Shown: positions 24,901 through 37,276, counted from the stretch's first letter. The stretch: 64,000 nucleotides of DNA from Lindgomyces ingoldianus (GCF_010093535.1 NW_022985166.1:1458978-1522977); one strand, 5' to 3'. Notes: generated from the letters alone by a model not told the origin. Numbers and translations: made by a program.

Positions 24901-27139
24901 CTTTTGGAGTCTCTGGTTCACCCAAAATCTCTCGCCCACGTTCAAGGGTTATGCCTTGTGGGCGCTTCCGGGCTTGTGCCATCTTGGAGTCGGGCGAAGG
25001 TTCGAATGACTGAATAGACATATTGGATGTTTTCCGCTCAGCTTTGCGTCCTGCTGAGGACATAGAAGCACCACTATGGATGGATCGAAGATGATGTGGA
25101 GAACCGGATACCTCCTCCCTGTAACTAGCCTCACTCTGAATTGGGCTGAGACCACGATTAGGAGTCTGCTCATCAATCTCATATTGGGAAACTTGAGGTT
25201 CAGTACTCTCAAGCGCACGAGCTTTAGCAGCCGCCGCAGCTTCAAGGCCTGCTGTCGAAACTTCTCTTGATCGTGAGGAGAGACTTCTATCACTCTTTGG
25301 GGCTGACATGCTAAGATCTCCCTGTGATCGATTGCTGTGCGCCGTTCCAAATGCCCGCTGGAGAGCAACTGGGGTTCGTGTAGGAGTTCGAGGAGACGGG
25401 GACATATATCCACGAGGTACTTGATGAATAGGAGTCTCAGAACCTGTGCCCCTAGAGGATCTGGAGCTAGGCCGGTCGCGGGTTTCGGTCTCGGCGGAAA
25501 GAATAGATTCTCGAGTCAATTCGGATCCCTGAAGCTCACTCTGAAGGATTGGCAGAGGAGGCACCGCCATTCTGTCTTGACGACGGTCTCCCTCAACACT
25601 CTCAGAGATACTCGCCGTACGGCTTCGACCGCTTCGGCTATGCCGTCTCTTCCTCTCCTTTCGATCTTCCTTCGATTCACGAGAGTCATGGTGTCTAAGC
25701 GCAGCTGCAGTCAAGCCGGCTCCCGCGAGCCCAGCTAATGCAGCATCACGAGCAAAATGTCGGTCTTTATCCTTGCTCTTCCGGCGACGAACCTTTTCTT
25801 TCTCTTCCTCACGCGTGGAGTCAGCATAGCTGCGATCTGAGACGGAGCCTTTGCTCGATCGGCGTTCTCTACGGCTTGAATTGCCGGAGAGAATAGTGCC
25901 TGGGTCATCCCCATCTCTGTTCAGGACAACCTTTGGCTTGTTGCCGGCTATATGCGGAGCACTCGAGGACTTGGACACTCGTCGACGGGAATGATCACGA
26001 GAGCTTGTGGACGGGATAGACTCGTATGCGCTCTCGCGAGACATGCGCTCGAATTTACTTCGATTCTGCTGAGTGCGCTGTTCCTCCTTCAAGGCATTCA
26101 GCTCAGGCAAGATCAGACGTTTGATAGCATCCTCAACTGTCGCAAGGAGCTTCGGATTGTTGATGGACGAAGCGCCTGATGCGCCTGATCGAATTGAATG
26201 AGCGTCGCCAGATCTACGATGAGCGTTAGATGACAACACGCTCGACTCGGTGCCACTAATTGCGCTTATTTCTTCATCGCGAGACCCTTTGCTGGTTCGA
26301 CGATGCGACTTTCGGCTGGGAGTGAGCTCCTCCCTGCTTGTCTTGCTCGTCTTGGCTTTGGAGCCGCTGCTCTCCACAGGCTTTTGTTGCAGCTTCTCCA
26401 TGACTCGCTGTGTTATGCGCTCCTTGCTCAGGCTTCTGCTTCGCTGGCGGGTGGGCGCTTTCAGCGTATCTCTCGTCTCGGTCTCAACTACCTCTTCTGT
26501 CCTCTCCAGACTGCGACTACGACGACGGGCAGGACTCCGAATAACAGGCTCTCCTTCAAGCATGCTATCCGGGGGCATAGAAGAAATGTCTGAGGTCACT
26601 GGAATATACCGCCCACCAGGGCTAGACAAGTCACTGATGTTCTGCAAGACTTCGATGTCAACAGGCGGGAGCGAGGAGACGTTAGAGCCTTCTGAATAAG
26701 ACGGGTCTGTCTGGACTACGTCTTCACGATGCTTACCACCCAGCGAGATGCGGCGGGTGTACGAGGGCTTCCGAGTATTCCTACTCGTCTGCGTGATTTG
26801 CAAGTGGTCGCTGGTGGACTTGCTTTTGCGGTGAGACGGCGTGACACGGACGCGGACGCTTGGGCGCGAGTGGACTTTCCCGTCTCCTTTACCGCCTTCG
26901 AAGTATTCAATCAACAGCGAAGTCTGCGAGGGATGCTTCTTGGGCCTTCCAGCCTCCTTCTTGGCCGTGTTGATGGTGACGGGGGTGCCGTCTTCGGGGA
27001 TGGAATACGATGTTTTGTCGGTGCGCGTGGAGACGTCAGTGAGGAGGTCGTCTCGCAGGGTGGTGTCGTTGTCGATGGAGCTCAGAGTGGAGGGTTCAGT
27101 GGGCGCCGGAAGAGGAGGTCGTCGAGCGTCCAAGCCCAT
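21938..27139 (-). CDS. Large low-complexity conserved fungal protein, function unknown
   Basis: Two exons, 27139-22199 and 22138-21938, separated by a 60 bp GT-AG intron that joins in frame; 1713 aa. The ATG at 27139 starts MGLDARRPPLP. The protein is rich in Ser, Arg, Glu and Pro, with long SR/RS-like and charged stretches and alanine-rich segments (for example AALGAGVGAAAIAAAAAARV and DAALAGLAGAGLTAA, about residues 960-1000 and 465-480) that could be short amphipathic or membrane-associated pieces. A more ordered section around residues 1125-1245 (MDHLTVRDAQRNARDTEIL, then EMKQFIRTQDAMI and KRALKGLSLKGDSDIKKIEL) looks helical and coiled-coil-like. I recognise it only as the kind of long disordered protein found across Pezizomycotina; no enzymatic motif is visible. 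The C-terminus is arginine-rich and ends VGGT. No function is proposed. Confidence 0.85.
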
Positions 27140-29284
27140 TGTGGATCCAGGAAGGCTCTAGAAGGCGGTCTGCTTGACGGGAGACATGGAGGCGGACTGA
27201 TGGTGTCTCGAAGAACGACTTGAGCTGGCGGTTGGCGGGGGTGGGGGAAAGTCGAGTATGGAGGGTGGAGCAGGCGGAGGGTGACGGTTGCGTGGCTGTT
27301 TTTCGTTTGCGCAACAAGAAAATGTCGTCGGTGCAGGGCAGGCCGCGGGTCTTGGGGCCAACCAGACGCTGACGTCGTATCCGCAGAGCAAATGCAAAGA
27401 ATAGAGAACGGGAGTGGGGGAGTGCGAGAGTGCAGTCAATACATGGCCAGATGACGCAGATGTTCCGGACGTCGCAGCGAGAGTGCGACGGAAGGGTGAG
27501 GTGATGGGATGGCGGGCTGCGGCGAGCGAGAGTGTTGTGTGAGGGAGAGCTGAGAGGGCGATGTGGTGTTAGCAACCGAGCCGCACTCGCACTGACGACC
27601 TCCAGGCCTTGCGCGGGGCACAGAGCGCAGACGTACCGACGTCGACTATCACGTCCAGCAACGACGGCGCTCGTGGCGGTCACAGGTAAAGGTAACAATG
27701 GCTCGCGGGGAGCTTACAATGATGGTGAAGAAGACGGTGGATAGATGTGCTCGGTGGAGAGGTTGGTGCCAGGGTCGGTCATGGGCTCCCAGAGAAGAGC
27801 CGTCACCTTCTTAGCGCCTCGGTGGCTTATTGGCCAACGACTCTAACAACAAAACGCATGGGCCGGCGAAAATACAAATATGCAGAAATCAGAGCTTCGT
27901 CGTCCTCATCGCTTGCTGCTGCGCTGCTCGGAGGCCTGATTTGAGGCCAAGTCTGCCACTGTGGACACGCTGGCGTCTCTTCTCGCTCCACTAGGCTCCA
28001 CGGGAGATGGACGTTCTGTACCACGCCAGCCTCCCTCTTTCTTGAAACTCTCCCTCTCTGTGCAACCAGAGGCCAAACTTGACTCCATCTCACCTCGTGG
28101 CCCTCGTTCTGCTTCATGCAGGAGGGTGCATCAATTCCACACCAGAAGTCTGCAAGACCCACTGCACACGGAGGTAGCGAGGCCCCGATTCCCCCCCCCC
28201 CCCCCATCAGCGTTTGCATGTCTGTCAGCCGCCCTGGATTTTTCCATCACCACCCACCATTGGTGCCGAATATGGTCGGTGGCTGGGCTCCGAACCTCAC
28301 GAAGAGCACGTCGTGGGAAAAGCAGCGCTTCACTCCTCGAATTGCCCCATCATTCACTTCTCGCTCCCTCTCCCCCCACAGACCTTCACTCCTGCTCCCT
28401 CACAACCATCCCCATCCCATCCCATCTATCTTTAGCCCCATCCATCCCTTCCACACCAGCCCATCATCGTTCGCCGTCTTCGCTACTGTCGCTCCGGAAA
28501 CCGCAGGCATTCCTGCTCACTCTAACGCTATCCAGCCTCGCGTCTCTCGTTTGCCGGCGCGGGATCATCCGCCCTTCAGCTGCAAACCCACCCCTCGCCA
28601 ACGTCATTGGTTGAGACAAATTCCAACTTGCCAACGCAGAGCTGCTGGACGCTCCACTCAATCTGCCTCATGCACTTTCATTCTCGTTTGCAGCCTTACC
28701 GGCAAGCTTCTCAAATGTAGCTGCGGGTGACTTGCGTTTGCATTTCATCGAATAACAGTCAAGAAACTACTTCTTGCTATCGGACTTCACTGACCGCAAC
28801 TTTGACAGCACAACGGCACGCTATATTACGAGCCTTTCAGACTCGTCGAATGGGGGTTCAGAGACCGGATATTATGGAGGAGCATTTGTCCAATCTGGAA
28901 AGCTGGAAGATTGATTGAACACGTTGTCAACATACCACACACTGAGTCGTAATATCTTTCACCAGTCCACAAATAACCGTGGAACCTTCATCATCAACTC
29001 TTTCACGTGGTACGCTAAACGTCGTGGCCGAAACTCCTCACTCGCGGATACTCCGCCATCCAGACCGCGTACCATCGAAACCTCCACCAAACCATCTCCA
29101 ACAATCGGAGGATTTCTCTCAACGGTTTCACTCCCAAAACATTGCGGCTGCATGGCGAACTGAATCATGATGCATTTGATATGCCACTAACCCCCACTAG
29201 CCACGCCCACGTTCCGCTACTCCTGTGGTCGCTCTTTCCCGAAACGCCAACCACGGAAAGTCCAACCCACAATCATATTTCCGT
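27140..29284. other. 2.1 kb spacer with poly-C tract
   Basis: Lies upstream of the gene starting at 27139 (minus) and downstream of HAS1. Both strands show overlapping open frames (27096-27698, 27961-28614, 28116-28730) of proline/serine/histidine-rich low-complexity text, which looks like long leader or promoter DNA. A run of 15 C occupies 28191-28205. No gene can be supported. Confidence 0.5.
28191..28205 (+). repeat. Poly-C homopolymer (15 C)
   Basis: Uninterrupted C run in the spacer upstream of the large protein gene. It may be a variable-length tract or an assembly-sensitive site. Confidence 0.9.
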
Positions 29285-31237
29285 TCAACCTTCTATCCGT
29301 TTCGGCTTGAACGGCCGGTTACCCTGTCTCGGCTGGCTGCCATAGGCTCTCCTGCCCTCAACCTTCTTGTCCCGACTCAAACTTGCGCCCAGAGAGATGT
29401 CGATGCGTGGAGGAGTGGAGAAGCCGAAGCTCTTAGAGACTTTCACAAGATCGAGCTTGTGCACGTCGAAGACGGAGCGGAGGCTATGTGAGGCGTAGGC
29501 TTGGAGGTAGGACCTATAGCCATCTTTTGCTGACTAAGGGCAGAGTCAGTCTCACTTCTCAGAGACGAGTGGGGCGTGATGTACCTTGTTTAGATAGTAG
29601 TTCTTGCCAATCAATGTCTCAAGCTGACTTTGAATATTCAAAATCTTATTCGCAGGCAATTCAAACTCAACCAGTGGCACCCTCGCTTCCTTCAACAGCT
29701 TCAAAAATCCTGCCTCAGAAGGCAGGAGAAACATGAGCGAGCGCCCCTTTCCATTTGCCCCTCTCGCCGTCCGTCCCACCCTGTGGATGTAGTCTCGAGG
29801 GTCGTCTGGAGGGTCAAACTGAATAACCCAGTCCACTTCAGGTATGTCAAGACCTCTAGCAGCAACGTCTGTGCAGATGAGGGTGCCAGATTGGGCATTA
29901 CAGAATTCAAAAAATCGATTTGTGCGAGTTTGCTGTTTCAATTTGCCGTGCAGGTCGAGGACTGGGAGGTCGATATAGTTGAGTACTTTCTCAATTAGCC
30001 TGTGTTCCCATGTAAGAGGACGAGGAAACTTACGCTCAGCATAAAATTTAACACTATTGCACGAACTAAAAAAGACGAGAATCTTTTTCTTTTGGTGCTT
30101 CTTCAGGAATGAAAAGAGCAGCCTGAATCGAATATCGCTGTCGCATATGACATAGCCTTGCTCGAGACCCTCCACTGTGCTGTGTTCCTTGCGGTGATCA
30201 ACATTGATATACAAGGGACCGGGCCGCAATGATATCCTTGCAAGATCCTCGACCTTTGTTGTCTGTGTTGCCGAGAAAAGCATTGTCTGTCGCTCCTTTG
30301 GCAGTATTTTGATGATGGATCGCATCTCATCTTCGAATCCAACCTCCAATATCCTGTCGGCTTCATCAATGATCAACGACTTCAAATTCTTGAAAACAAA
30401 ACCCTGCGTGTTGTGCAGGTGGTCGAGCAGGCGGCCCGGTGTCGCAATAAGAAGGTTCACGCCCTTCGCAAGTTTTTCTGCCTCTGCCCGCCGATTCGCT
30501 CCTCCGATCACGATGCCAAACGTCTGCGAATGTTTTTCGAGGAGTTCACGGGCAACGCCGAAGATTTGGAGGGCAAGCTCTCGGGTTGGCGAAACGACGA
30601 TCACGCCTGTGCCATTCCTAGGCTTGAAGCGCATCTCGGAAAGCATTTCGATGGCTGGGATCAAAAAAGCCAGTGTCTTGCCCGAACCAGTCTTTGCCGC
30701 GCCAAGGACATCCTTACCCGCCATTAGAGGAGGTATCGCCCGTCGCTGGATCTCCGTCATGGTCTCGAAGCCCATTTCCTTTATAGCCTCCGAGGTGCGG
30801 TCGCTCAGATTCAGCTCGGCAAAATTCTGTGCTTCATCAACGGTAGGGAGGGATACTAAGGATCCCGAGGGAAGGTCGGTAGGAGGGATCACATGGTTTA
30901 TCTCGCCCTCTGGCTGTTCTTCGCCATCCCGCTCCTCCTCATCCTTCTCCTCCTTTGATTGCTCGTTGGCTTCGACCTTAGTCACCTTCACTTTTGCAGC
31001 TACCTTCTTTAGTTCTTTGTTAAGGTCTTCTTCGTCCTCCTCATCTGCTCCTAATTCTTCCGCAACGTCTGCTGTTTCCTCCATTTCAGGCTCAGGAGTG
31101 TGTTCCTTCTTCGACTTCTTGCGGGGCTTCACTGACTCCACCGCGCCATTACTGGGACCGACGGCGGCCTTCTCTTCGCCTTTCTTGCTCTTATGCTTGC
31201 GCTTGCGCTTCTTCGACTCGATTTCGTGAGTAGCCAT
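29285..31237 (-). CDS. has1: ATP-dependent RNA helicase Has1 (DEAD-box)
   Basis: Nucleolar DEAD-box helicase needed for 18S and 60S rRNA maturation in the Has1/DDX18 family. Three exons, 31237-30034, 29985-29585 and 29533-29285, give 617 aa. The first intron (48 bp) is in frame and reads as a spurious insert in front of [14 protein letters not shown]; removing it restores the family sequence. The second restores [20 protein letters not shown]. Visible motifs: lysine/glutamate-rich N-terminus (1-150), Q-motif region EIQRRAIPP, Walker [24 protein letters not shown] ([11 protein letters not shown]), SAT (LFSATQT), [24 protein letters not shown]. The ATG at 31237 ([14 protein letters not shown]) follows family practice; the frame continues upstream without a better start. 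Single-copy housekeeping gene. Confidence 0.96.
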
Positions 31238-32163
31238 TTTCGTGACGAGGATCGTGGTATTCACAACTGTGGAGCAGTGGATGGAATTTCTTCGCAGCCA
31301 GAAAAAAGTTTCGGTGGAGTCGGCAGAGCCGAATACCTTCCCCGAGAACGCTAACGCATAATGGACTAGCGTTTTGCGAACATCATCTTGCCCACACCTC
31401 TTCACAAGGAGATGAACGCTACTCCACAAGCACATACAGATTGACGGTCTCCGACAATCTCCATCCTGGCCATGGGGTTGCTAGCAACTCTACGAGGTCT
31501 GTCTACCTTGCATTGTACTTCTGAAGACACTTAATGTGGGAACATTCCTGTTTCATCACTGCAACCCTTTTCTATGGATATTATCTAGTGACATGTCAAA
31601 AATACCAAGCATACGAACTCATCGAAAAGAAAAAGTTTGAGCTGTATAAAGGCGGAGATTACGTAATTGAGAATCTCAATCGGTGGCACATTGAGCGACA
31701 CGCGCGTCATCCGGAAAGGTTGGACGGATCTTGTTTCGGACAGAGAAGAGGAACCTTAGCCTACTACTGAGCATCGAACACTCCATCAAGCGTATATAAG
31801 ATATAATGGGTCTCTTATTTTAAGTATAGATTTTATCATCATCAAACGTGTGACATGCCAAAACCGGCGTAGGCCGAAGAGTGTATTACCAAGCAACTAC
31901 CGAACCCCAAACCCCTCTCCAACAGCCTCACTGATTTATCTACTATTTTTCACTGCAATTCCTATAACTACCTTGCAGGATCACGTTCAATTGGGTTTAG
32001 AAACCAAGATCTCGACTCTAGGACGTAAGTAACAACTACAAACTCCACTTCCTCATGATTCATAGCAAAATCTGCGTCTTGAAATACAGTTACCCTCACT
32101 CAGCCTCGAAGACCACGCCGAGGATCCATTCATTTTATTGAAAACTTTTATCCATTCACTTCA
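31238..32163. other. Intergenic, divergent promoters of HAS1 and the epimerase gene
   Basis: 926 bp between two divergently transcribed genes. Only a short ORF (31534-31770) without recognisable features is present; I do not call it a gene. Regulatory sites could not be singled out. Confidence 0.5.
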
Positions 32164-33351
32164 ATGGCACCAAAGATTTTCCTGTAAGTCTCCCTTCATC
32201 CACACCCAACATTGTCGCTTACATAAAGCAGTACGGGAGCCACGGGCTACATCGGAGGCTCAGTCCTCGATGCTATAGTCACCAGCCACCCAGAATACGA
32301 CATAACGGTTCTTCTCCGATCCGTTCCGCCAAGCTTCTCGTCCCGTTATCCAAACGTCAAAATCGTAAAAGGGCATTATGACAGCTTCGACATCATTGCG
32401 GATGCTACTTCTCAAGCTAGTGTAGTCGTCCGTATGCCTCTAATCGAAATCTATTGATCCAAGACACGCTTTAACTAGTGAAATTTGTAGACAATGGTAA
32501 CTCCGACCACGAACCTTCTCTAAATGCCATCATCACCGGGCTTCTCCGCCGCTCCACCCCATCCTTCTTAATCCACCTCTCCGGGACAGGAATCGTCTCT
32601 GATTTCCGCAACTCCACCTACCTCGGTGCCCTCAACCCTAAAGTCTGGTCCGACATCACCGATCTCGACACCATCTTCTCTCTTCCCGACAACGCTCTCC
32701 ACCGAAACACGGAGAAGCTTATTCAAGCGGCTGTTGCTCAAGATGGCGACAGGCTAAAAGCAGCGATTATGTGTCCTCCAGATATCTACGGTGAAGGGAG
32801 AGGGCCCTTGAGGTCGAAAAGTGTGTTTGTGCCGTGGTTTGTAGATGAATCGAAGAAGCAAGACGGGGGCGGAAGAACATTCTACACTGGAGATGGAGGG
32901 AATACAAGGAGCTGGGTGCATATTGATGATCTGATGATGCTTTATCTGAAAGTTGTTGAAGCGGCGGTTGCTGGGGGTACGGGTGCTGATTGGGGGAAGG
33001 AAGTAAGTTGCATCCCCTGCTTTATTTTCTGTCCTCATTGGTGATTTTGTATAGGGATACTACTTCGCCGGCACCCAGGAGGTCTCCCAGCGTGACATCG
33101 CCATCGCAGCAGGGAAGATCCTCAAAAAGCTTGGAATTATCAAGAATGAGGAACCCTTTCATGCTTCCCTTGATCAGATTGATACTATGTGCGCGGAGCG
33201 CAATTACCCTGGCATTGCGAGGTACCTGTTTGCGTCGAATTCAAGGACTGAGGCTGAGAGAGCGAAGAAATTGTTTGGATATAAGCCGAAAGCCCCCACG
33301 TTGTTAGAGACGCTGGAGGATGATATTTTGAGTGCGGTTGGAGAGAAGTAG
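32164..33351 (+). CDS. NAD(P)-dependent epimerase/dehydratase family protein
   Basis: Extended short-chain dehydrogenase/reductase type Rossmann protein of 346 aa in four exons: 32164-32183, 32232-32431, 32479-33002, 33055-33351 (introns 47-52 bp). The first exon encodes only MAPKIFL and is completed across the intron into the nucleotide-binding motif TGATGYIGG. Later text fits the family: HLSGTGIV in the catalytic area, CPPDIYGEGRGP, and RSWVHIDDLMMLYLKV. Substrate cannot be told; fungal members of this clade act on sugar nucleotides, aldehydes or unknown metabolites. Stop TAG at 33349. Cytosolic by lack of signals. Start chosen because it is the only ATG that gives a complete glycine motif after splicing. 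Confidence 0.88.
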
Positions 33352-34554
33352 GGGGTACCACTCGATTTCTGTACTTGCCCTTTGCGAGGGGCTCGTCAAT
33401 GGATCTGTTTGACTTGAAAGAAAACCGTAGTCGAGTTCAAACTCCACCCTGCTCAAAAATCGGGGTGCATTTCCACGTAGGACAATCATCTATGGTATCT
33501 TACGACCTAACGTGGACTGTTGCCAGGATTAGGTACATGTATTAAACATCCTGCGAGAAACAGGGGTGTTAAGAGGATAGTAATTTCTGTACTAACTACC
33601 ACTATCATGTTAAGGGACAAAATTCAGTATGCTGAAATTTCTAAAAGCCGGTCTAAACTCAATTATTCAGAATGCTTCACCGTGTCTCGGAGAGCGTCTT
33701 GATGGAGCCCTAGATTGAGCGTGTTGAGTCAAGCTACGCTTTTCTTGGGTTTTCCTCATCCCACACTACTGTGTGCGAACTAAACCGCGCGGAAGAGGCT
33801 ATTTACCGGAAGCAGAATAAAATCGGCATGCAAGATACTATATGTTTTCAGCGATGCCGCTAAAAATTCCTCTTCGGCGCGTTCATGCGTCTTCCTTGGA
33901 GAACAGAGAAATTCAACATCGATTCTATGTTGTTATACTTCTTTGCTCACTTTCAACAACAGCTCAAATTCAATCCTCCCTTCCGATGAGCAGCTGATAG
34001 AGCCAACCTCCAACACCATTCATGAGGGTTGATCACGCAGATATACGAGCAGAGGGGTTCCCCCGTGTAGGTCCACTGCATTGATAACCCTGGCGCCAAA
34101 GTCTCATTAACGTTGTATCGAAAGGCTAGAGTCACCACCCTAACCCCAATTTCTCGCACAAGATGGATAGTCTAATGCGACTTCGATCTTGGGACATGAC
34201 TGTAAGTTACTGGTGCCCTGTCGAGGGACGTCTGCCTTTTCGGTTTGAACACTACGGATAAACAATCAGAAACAAACCCACAACGACACATAGTACCAGC
34301 CTTCTTAAGAGAGTAATGGCTCTCCCACTCGAGACTTCACATAAGATGAAAAATCAACGGTAGAGCTAAGTAGAAAGGGTTTAGCCTTACTATAGATTGA
34401 GTTTGCCATGTTACACGCTAGCTGCCTTCTGGATTGACTTGGAAGAAAGAATCAGGAGCCGAACTTGCGCGACTATGAAGACAAGACACAATGACGAAAA
34501 GGAGTGAGAGGACTTCTTGACTTAAGGATCATATTTCGAACATTCGGGCAGAAA
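33352..34554. other. Intergenic, nothing recognised
   Basis: 1.2 kb between two convergent genes (plus-strand epimerase and minus-strand GrpB-GNAT gene). Several 60-70 codon open frames occur but none resembles a protein. It probably contains both 3' UTRs. Confidence 0.5.
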
Positions 34555-35652
34555 CTACAGGTCAGCACTAACCCACACCGTCTTCTGGTACACTAACGAA
34601 TCCACCCATTCCCCCTTGCACTCATATGCCTTTTCCGTCAAACTCACCTTCTTGAACCCCAGTCTCTCAGCCATCTTCCAACTCCCGGTATTCCTTGGAT
34701 CACACTCAATTTCTAGTATATTAGGGCTAGGGAGTACGGGAATGAAAGCTCTCATTGCTTCAGTCGCAAAACCTTTTCCGTGCGATTCAGGTATGAAGGA
34801 GAACCACAGGTTAGCGTGTGGTAGATTCAACGCTTCACCATGTTCATCTGTACGCTTGAGCAGAGCTCCTACTCGACCAATGAAGTTGCCCTCGTGAACT
34901 ACTGCCAATTCAAAGTGGGCTCGGGGCGTAACGCAAGAGTTCTGAATAATCTTCACCACCTCTTCTTTCGCCTGCTCTAGAGTCCTTGGCTCGAAAGTCT
35001 GATATCGAACGACCTCAGGGATAGATTCGAGAGCATGAAAAGGAGCCACATCCTTCATAACAAACTCTCGAAGTACGAGTCGATTCGTTTTGATTGCTCC
35101 CTGGCGATGGCCTTTTTTATTTACGGCGTGGATCGCTGCGAGTTCCTCTGTCGCTAAAAGACCAGCTTTTGTGAGAATCTTCTGTATGATGCTGCTCTTC
35201 GCGTCGATATAATCAACGATATTTAGATCTAGAGCTGCAAGTTGGAGTTTGATTTGACCGTACTCGTCTCGAAGCTCTGGATTCGAGCGGAGGGTATCTC
35301 GGACACTGAGGTGATTTCGAGTTTGGAACGCTCCATCGACGCAGACGTATATATTCCTCGGTGGCCGCTGATCCGGGTCGCGGAGCGCATGTCGATCTAC
35401 AATCCCAAGCTCGCCGAGATATGTGAACTCACCATGCCTGACTAAGGCAGACACAGCATCGTCGAGATTCTCTTTGGTTACGATAATGTCGATGTCGATG
35501 ATGGGCTTCGCGGCGAGTCCGGGAACGGATGTACTGCCGACATGTTCAATAGAGAGCACGTCAACTTCACTGAGAAAGAGTTTCAACGTTGATTTAATTC
35601 TTTCAAAGTGCTGAGGCCATTCCGGATTGTATTGCTCGACGACAACGGACAT
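34555..35652 (-). CDS. GrpB/UPF0157 nucleotidyltransferase-fold protein fused to a GNAT acetyltransferase
   Basis: Single-exon gene of 365 aa with two separable domains. Residues ~1-180 carry the GrpB (UPF0157) signature, VEQYNPEWPQHFERI near the start, then IEHVGSTSVPGLAAKP and IDIDIIV, a nucleotidyltransferase-like fold of uncertain activity. Residues ~195-360 are a GNAT domain: TNRLVLREF, then the acetyl-CoA loop SHGKGFATEAMRAF and CDPRNTGSWKMAERLGFKKV. The frame extends 11 codons upstream only through a TTG, so the ATG at 35652 (MSVVVEQ) is the start. The pairing suggests that both domains act on a common small substrate, but this is inference. Neighbours give no pathway clue. Confidence 0.88.
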   Translation of the reverse strand: MSVVVEQYNPEWPQHFERIKSTLKLFLSEVDVLSIEHVGSTSVPGLAAKPIIDIDIIVTKENLDDAVSALVRHGEFTYLGELGIVDRHALRDPDQRPPRNIYVCVDGAFQTRNHLSVRDTLRSNPELRDEYGQIKLQLAALDLNIVDYIDAKSSIIQKILTKAGLLATEELAAIHAVNKKGHRQGAIKTNRLVLREFVMKDVAPFHALESIPEVVRYQTFEPRTLEQAKEEVVKIIQNSCVTPRAHFELAVVHEGNFIGRVGALLKRTDEHGEALNLPHANLWFSFIPESHGKGFATEAMRAFIPVLPSPNILEIECDPRNTGSWKMAERLGFKKVSLTEKAYECKGEWVDSLVYQKTVWVSADL

Positions 35653-36103
35653 GTTAAAGAGTCGAGGTAAATTGTGGAGTGCCAAGACTCAGAGATTGGG
35701 TTTGGAAATGCCCCACCAAGCTGAATATTCGTATTTCGCGTTTCGTGTCACAAGATTGGGAGGGAAGGTTTGCAGTGGAGAGGACGCTCCGAAGGATCAT
35801 TGAAGGGCGTGTTTGCGTTTTGATATCTCGCATCTGAGATTATGCGATTCTCCTAAAGAAGTCTTAAAAGCAGCTAGAGCAGTCCTGAGTCATAGGAAGT
35901 AATGGTAACATGGCTCAGTGAGGTGACTGAACTAATGCATCCGAGGATACCACCCTCAGAACTAGGGCATTCTGTGTAAATTACCTTTTCCCGGCATTCA
36001 AAAGTGGGGTCGAGGGGCCGAATTGATAGATTTATGAAACGCCCTCAAAGTGCTACATTATATACCCTGTTCCTGGGTGAAGCTGAATCAGGAAACAGTT
36101 GTT
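35653..36103. other. Intergenic, nothing recognised
   Basis: Short spacer between two minus-strand genes. It should contain the promoter of the GrpB-GNAT gene and the 3' UTR of the membrane-protein gene. Confidence 0.5.
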
Positions 36104-37276
36104 TTAAACGGACGCTTGCTCCTTTGTCCATTTTCCACTTTCAGTGACCTCGATCGGAACCTGGTGGCCCTCCTCTTTTTGCTCTTCCAAGGTCGACACC
36201 TCGAAATACTCCGACCGGGAATCGTCATACTCAGACGCCAAAAGGGCAGCTTCAACATCCTCTTGAGTGAGTCCGATAGGTCGCACTCCACGCCAACTAA
36301 TGATCCGGCGAATGATAGTAACCCCTCCGAAAATGAGGGACAAGGTAATCAGCACAAGGGCATTCTCTTCAAAAAAGGCGGCGGTCTTCCAAAGAACCAA
36401 GTGGACTTTTCTTGTCATTGTTCCAAACTTGCCATAATAATCCCATTCTAACGGATTGAATCCAGTCTGGATCATCGCGTACTTGCCACAAGACATCTTG
36501 AGGGGCTGTTTCCGATCGTTCCGCTCTATAGTCTGAATGTCCTTGATCATGAGCATTGGCTTGTCGCCAACAAATCCTTTAGCAATCAGGAGTTGCACGA
36601 TTCTTTGGCCTTTCTTGTCTAATTTCGCACTGGATGGATTGTACTGAGTATGACGTATATGAATGGCAGTGATGTCAAACTGTATCCACTCCTCACCCGG
36701 ATGTTCAGTCGCGAGCTGGGTATGCTCATATTGAAGCGAGAACCTTCCGTACTTGGTTCCTAAGGTCCAGGACGAATCTAACATCTCTATACTCTCGATT
36801 TCGTCCATTATACCAGTGGAGAGGTTCGCTGGGGTTTGGAACGCATAAATATTTAGAGGAAGAGGTGCGAGAGGGGTAATTGTCTCTCCATTGAGAAGAA
36901 GGCTAGGTTGAGAATCATCAATCGTGAAGTTGAGAAGCTACTATCAGTTAGTATAGATGAGGAATACGACCAGCGGTATACATACAAGAGAATTGTCCTG
37001 TGCCGGCTCCTGCCATGTCTCAAGTACCGGATACTTGTTGCGGACACGAAACGGGCATCCTATGCACTCAAGCTTCACAATATAGCTCTTCTCGTCTTCT
37101 ACGGTTGTGATTGCCGGCGCAACCTCTGGCGGTATTAGGTCATGCTCCTTGTACCAGGCTGCGGTCTTGTCATCCTCGTAGCTCCAAGTGTAGTCCCTCC
37201 AGTCGTCAGATGGTGCTCCAAGGCGAGCGGCAGCACCAGCAACATAAACCAAGCCGAACGCGAAGAGACAATACAT
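36104..37276 (-). CDS. Secretory-pathway single-pass membrane protein, unknown function
   Basis: Two exons, 37276-36986 and 36937-36104, with a 48 bp intron; 374 aa. The ATG at 37276 begins MYCLFAFGLVYVAGAAA, a good signal peptide; an upstream extension uses only TTG. The luminal part contains a CIGC pair (LECIGCPFRVRNKYPVLETW) and a second lone cysteine (MSCGKYAMI). Near residues 295-320 a hydrophobic segment, ALVLITLSLIFGGVTIIR, would span the membrane, leaving an acidic cytosolic tail (EDVEAALLASEYDDSRSEYFEV). This type-I layout fits an ER or Golgi protein. I do not recognise the family; similar conserved fungal proteins are usually left unnamed. Confidence 0.8.

Noticed and set aside
22342..27223. 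Many plus-strand ORFs up to 164 codons across the large minus-strand gene
   Set aside because: Mirror frames of a low-complexity, biased-composition gene; no protein-like features.
27961..28730. Plus-strand ORFs of 217 and 204 codons
   Set aside because: Two overlapping registers of the same Pro/Ser/His-rich low-complexity DNA, interrupted by a poly-C run; no ordered segment.
30204..31229. 341-codon plus-strand ORF
   Set aside because: Antisense shadow of the HAS1 coding sequence.
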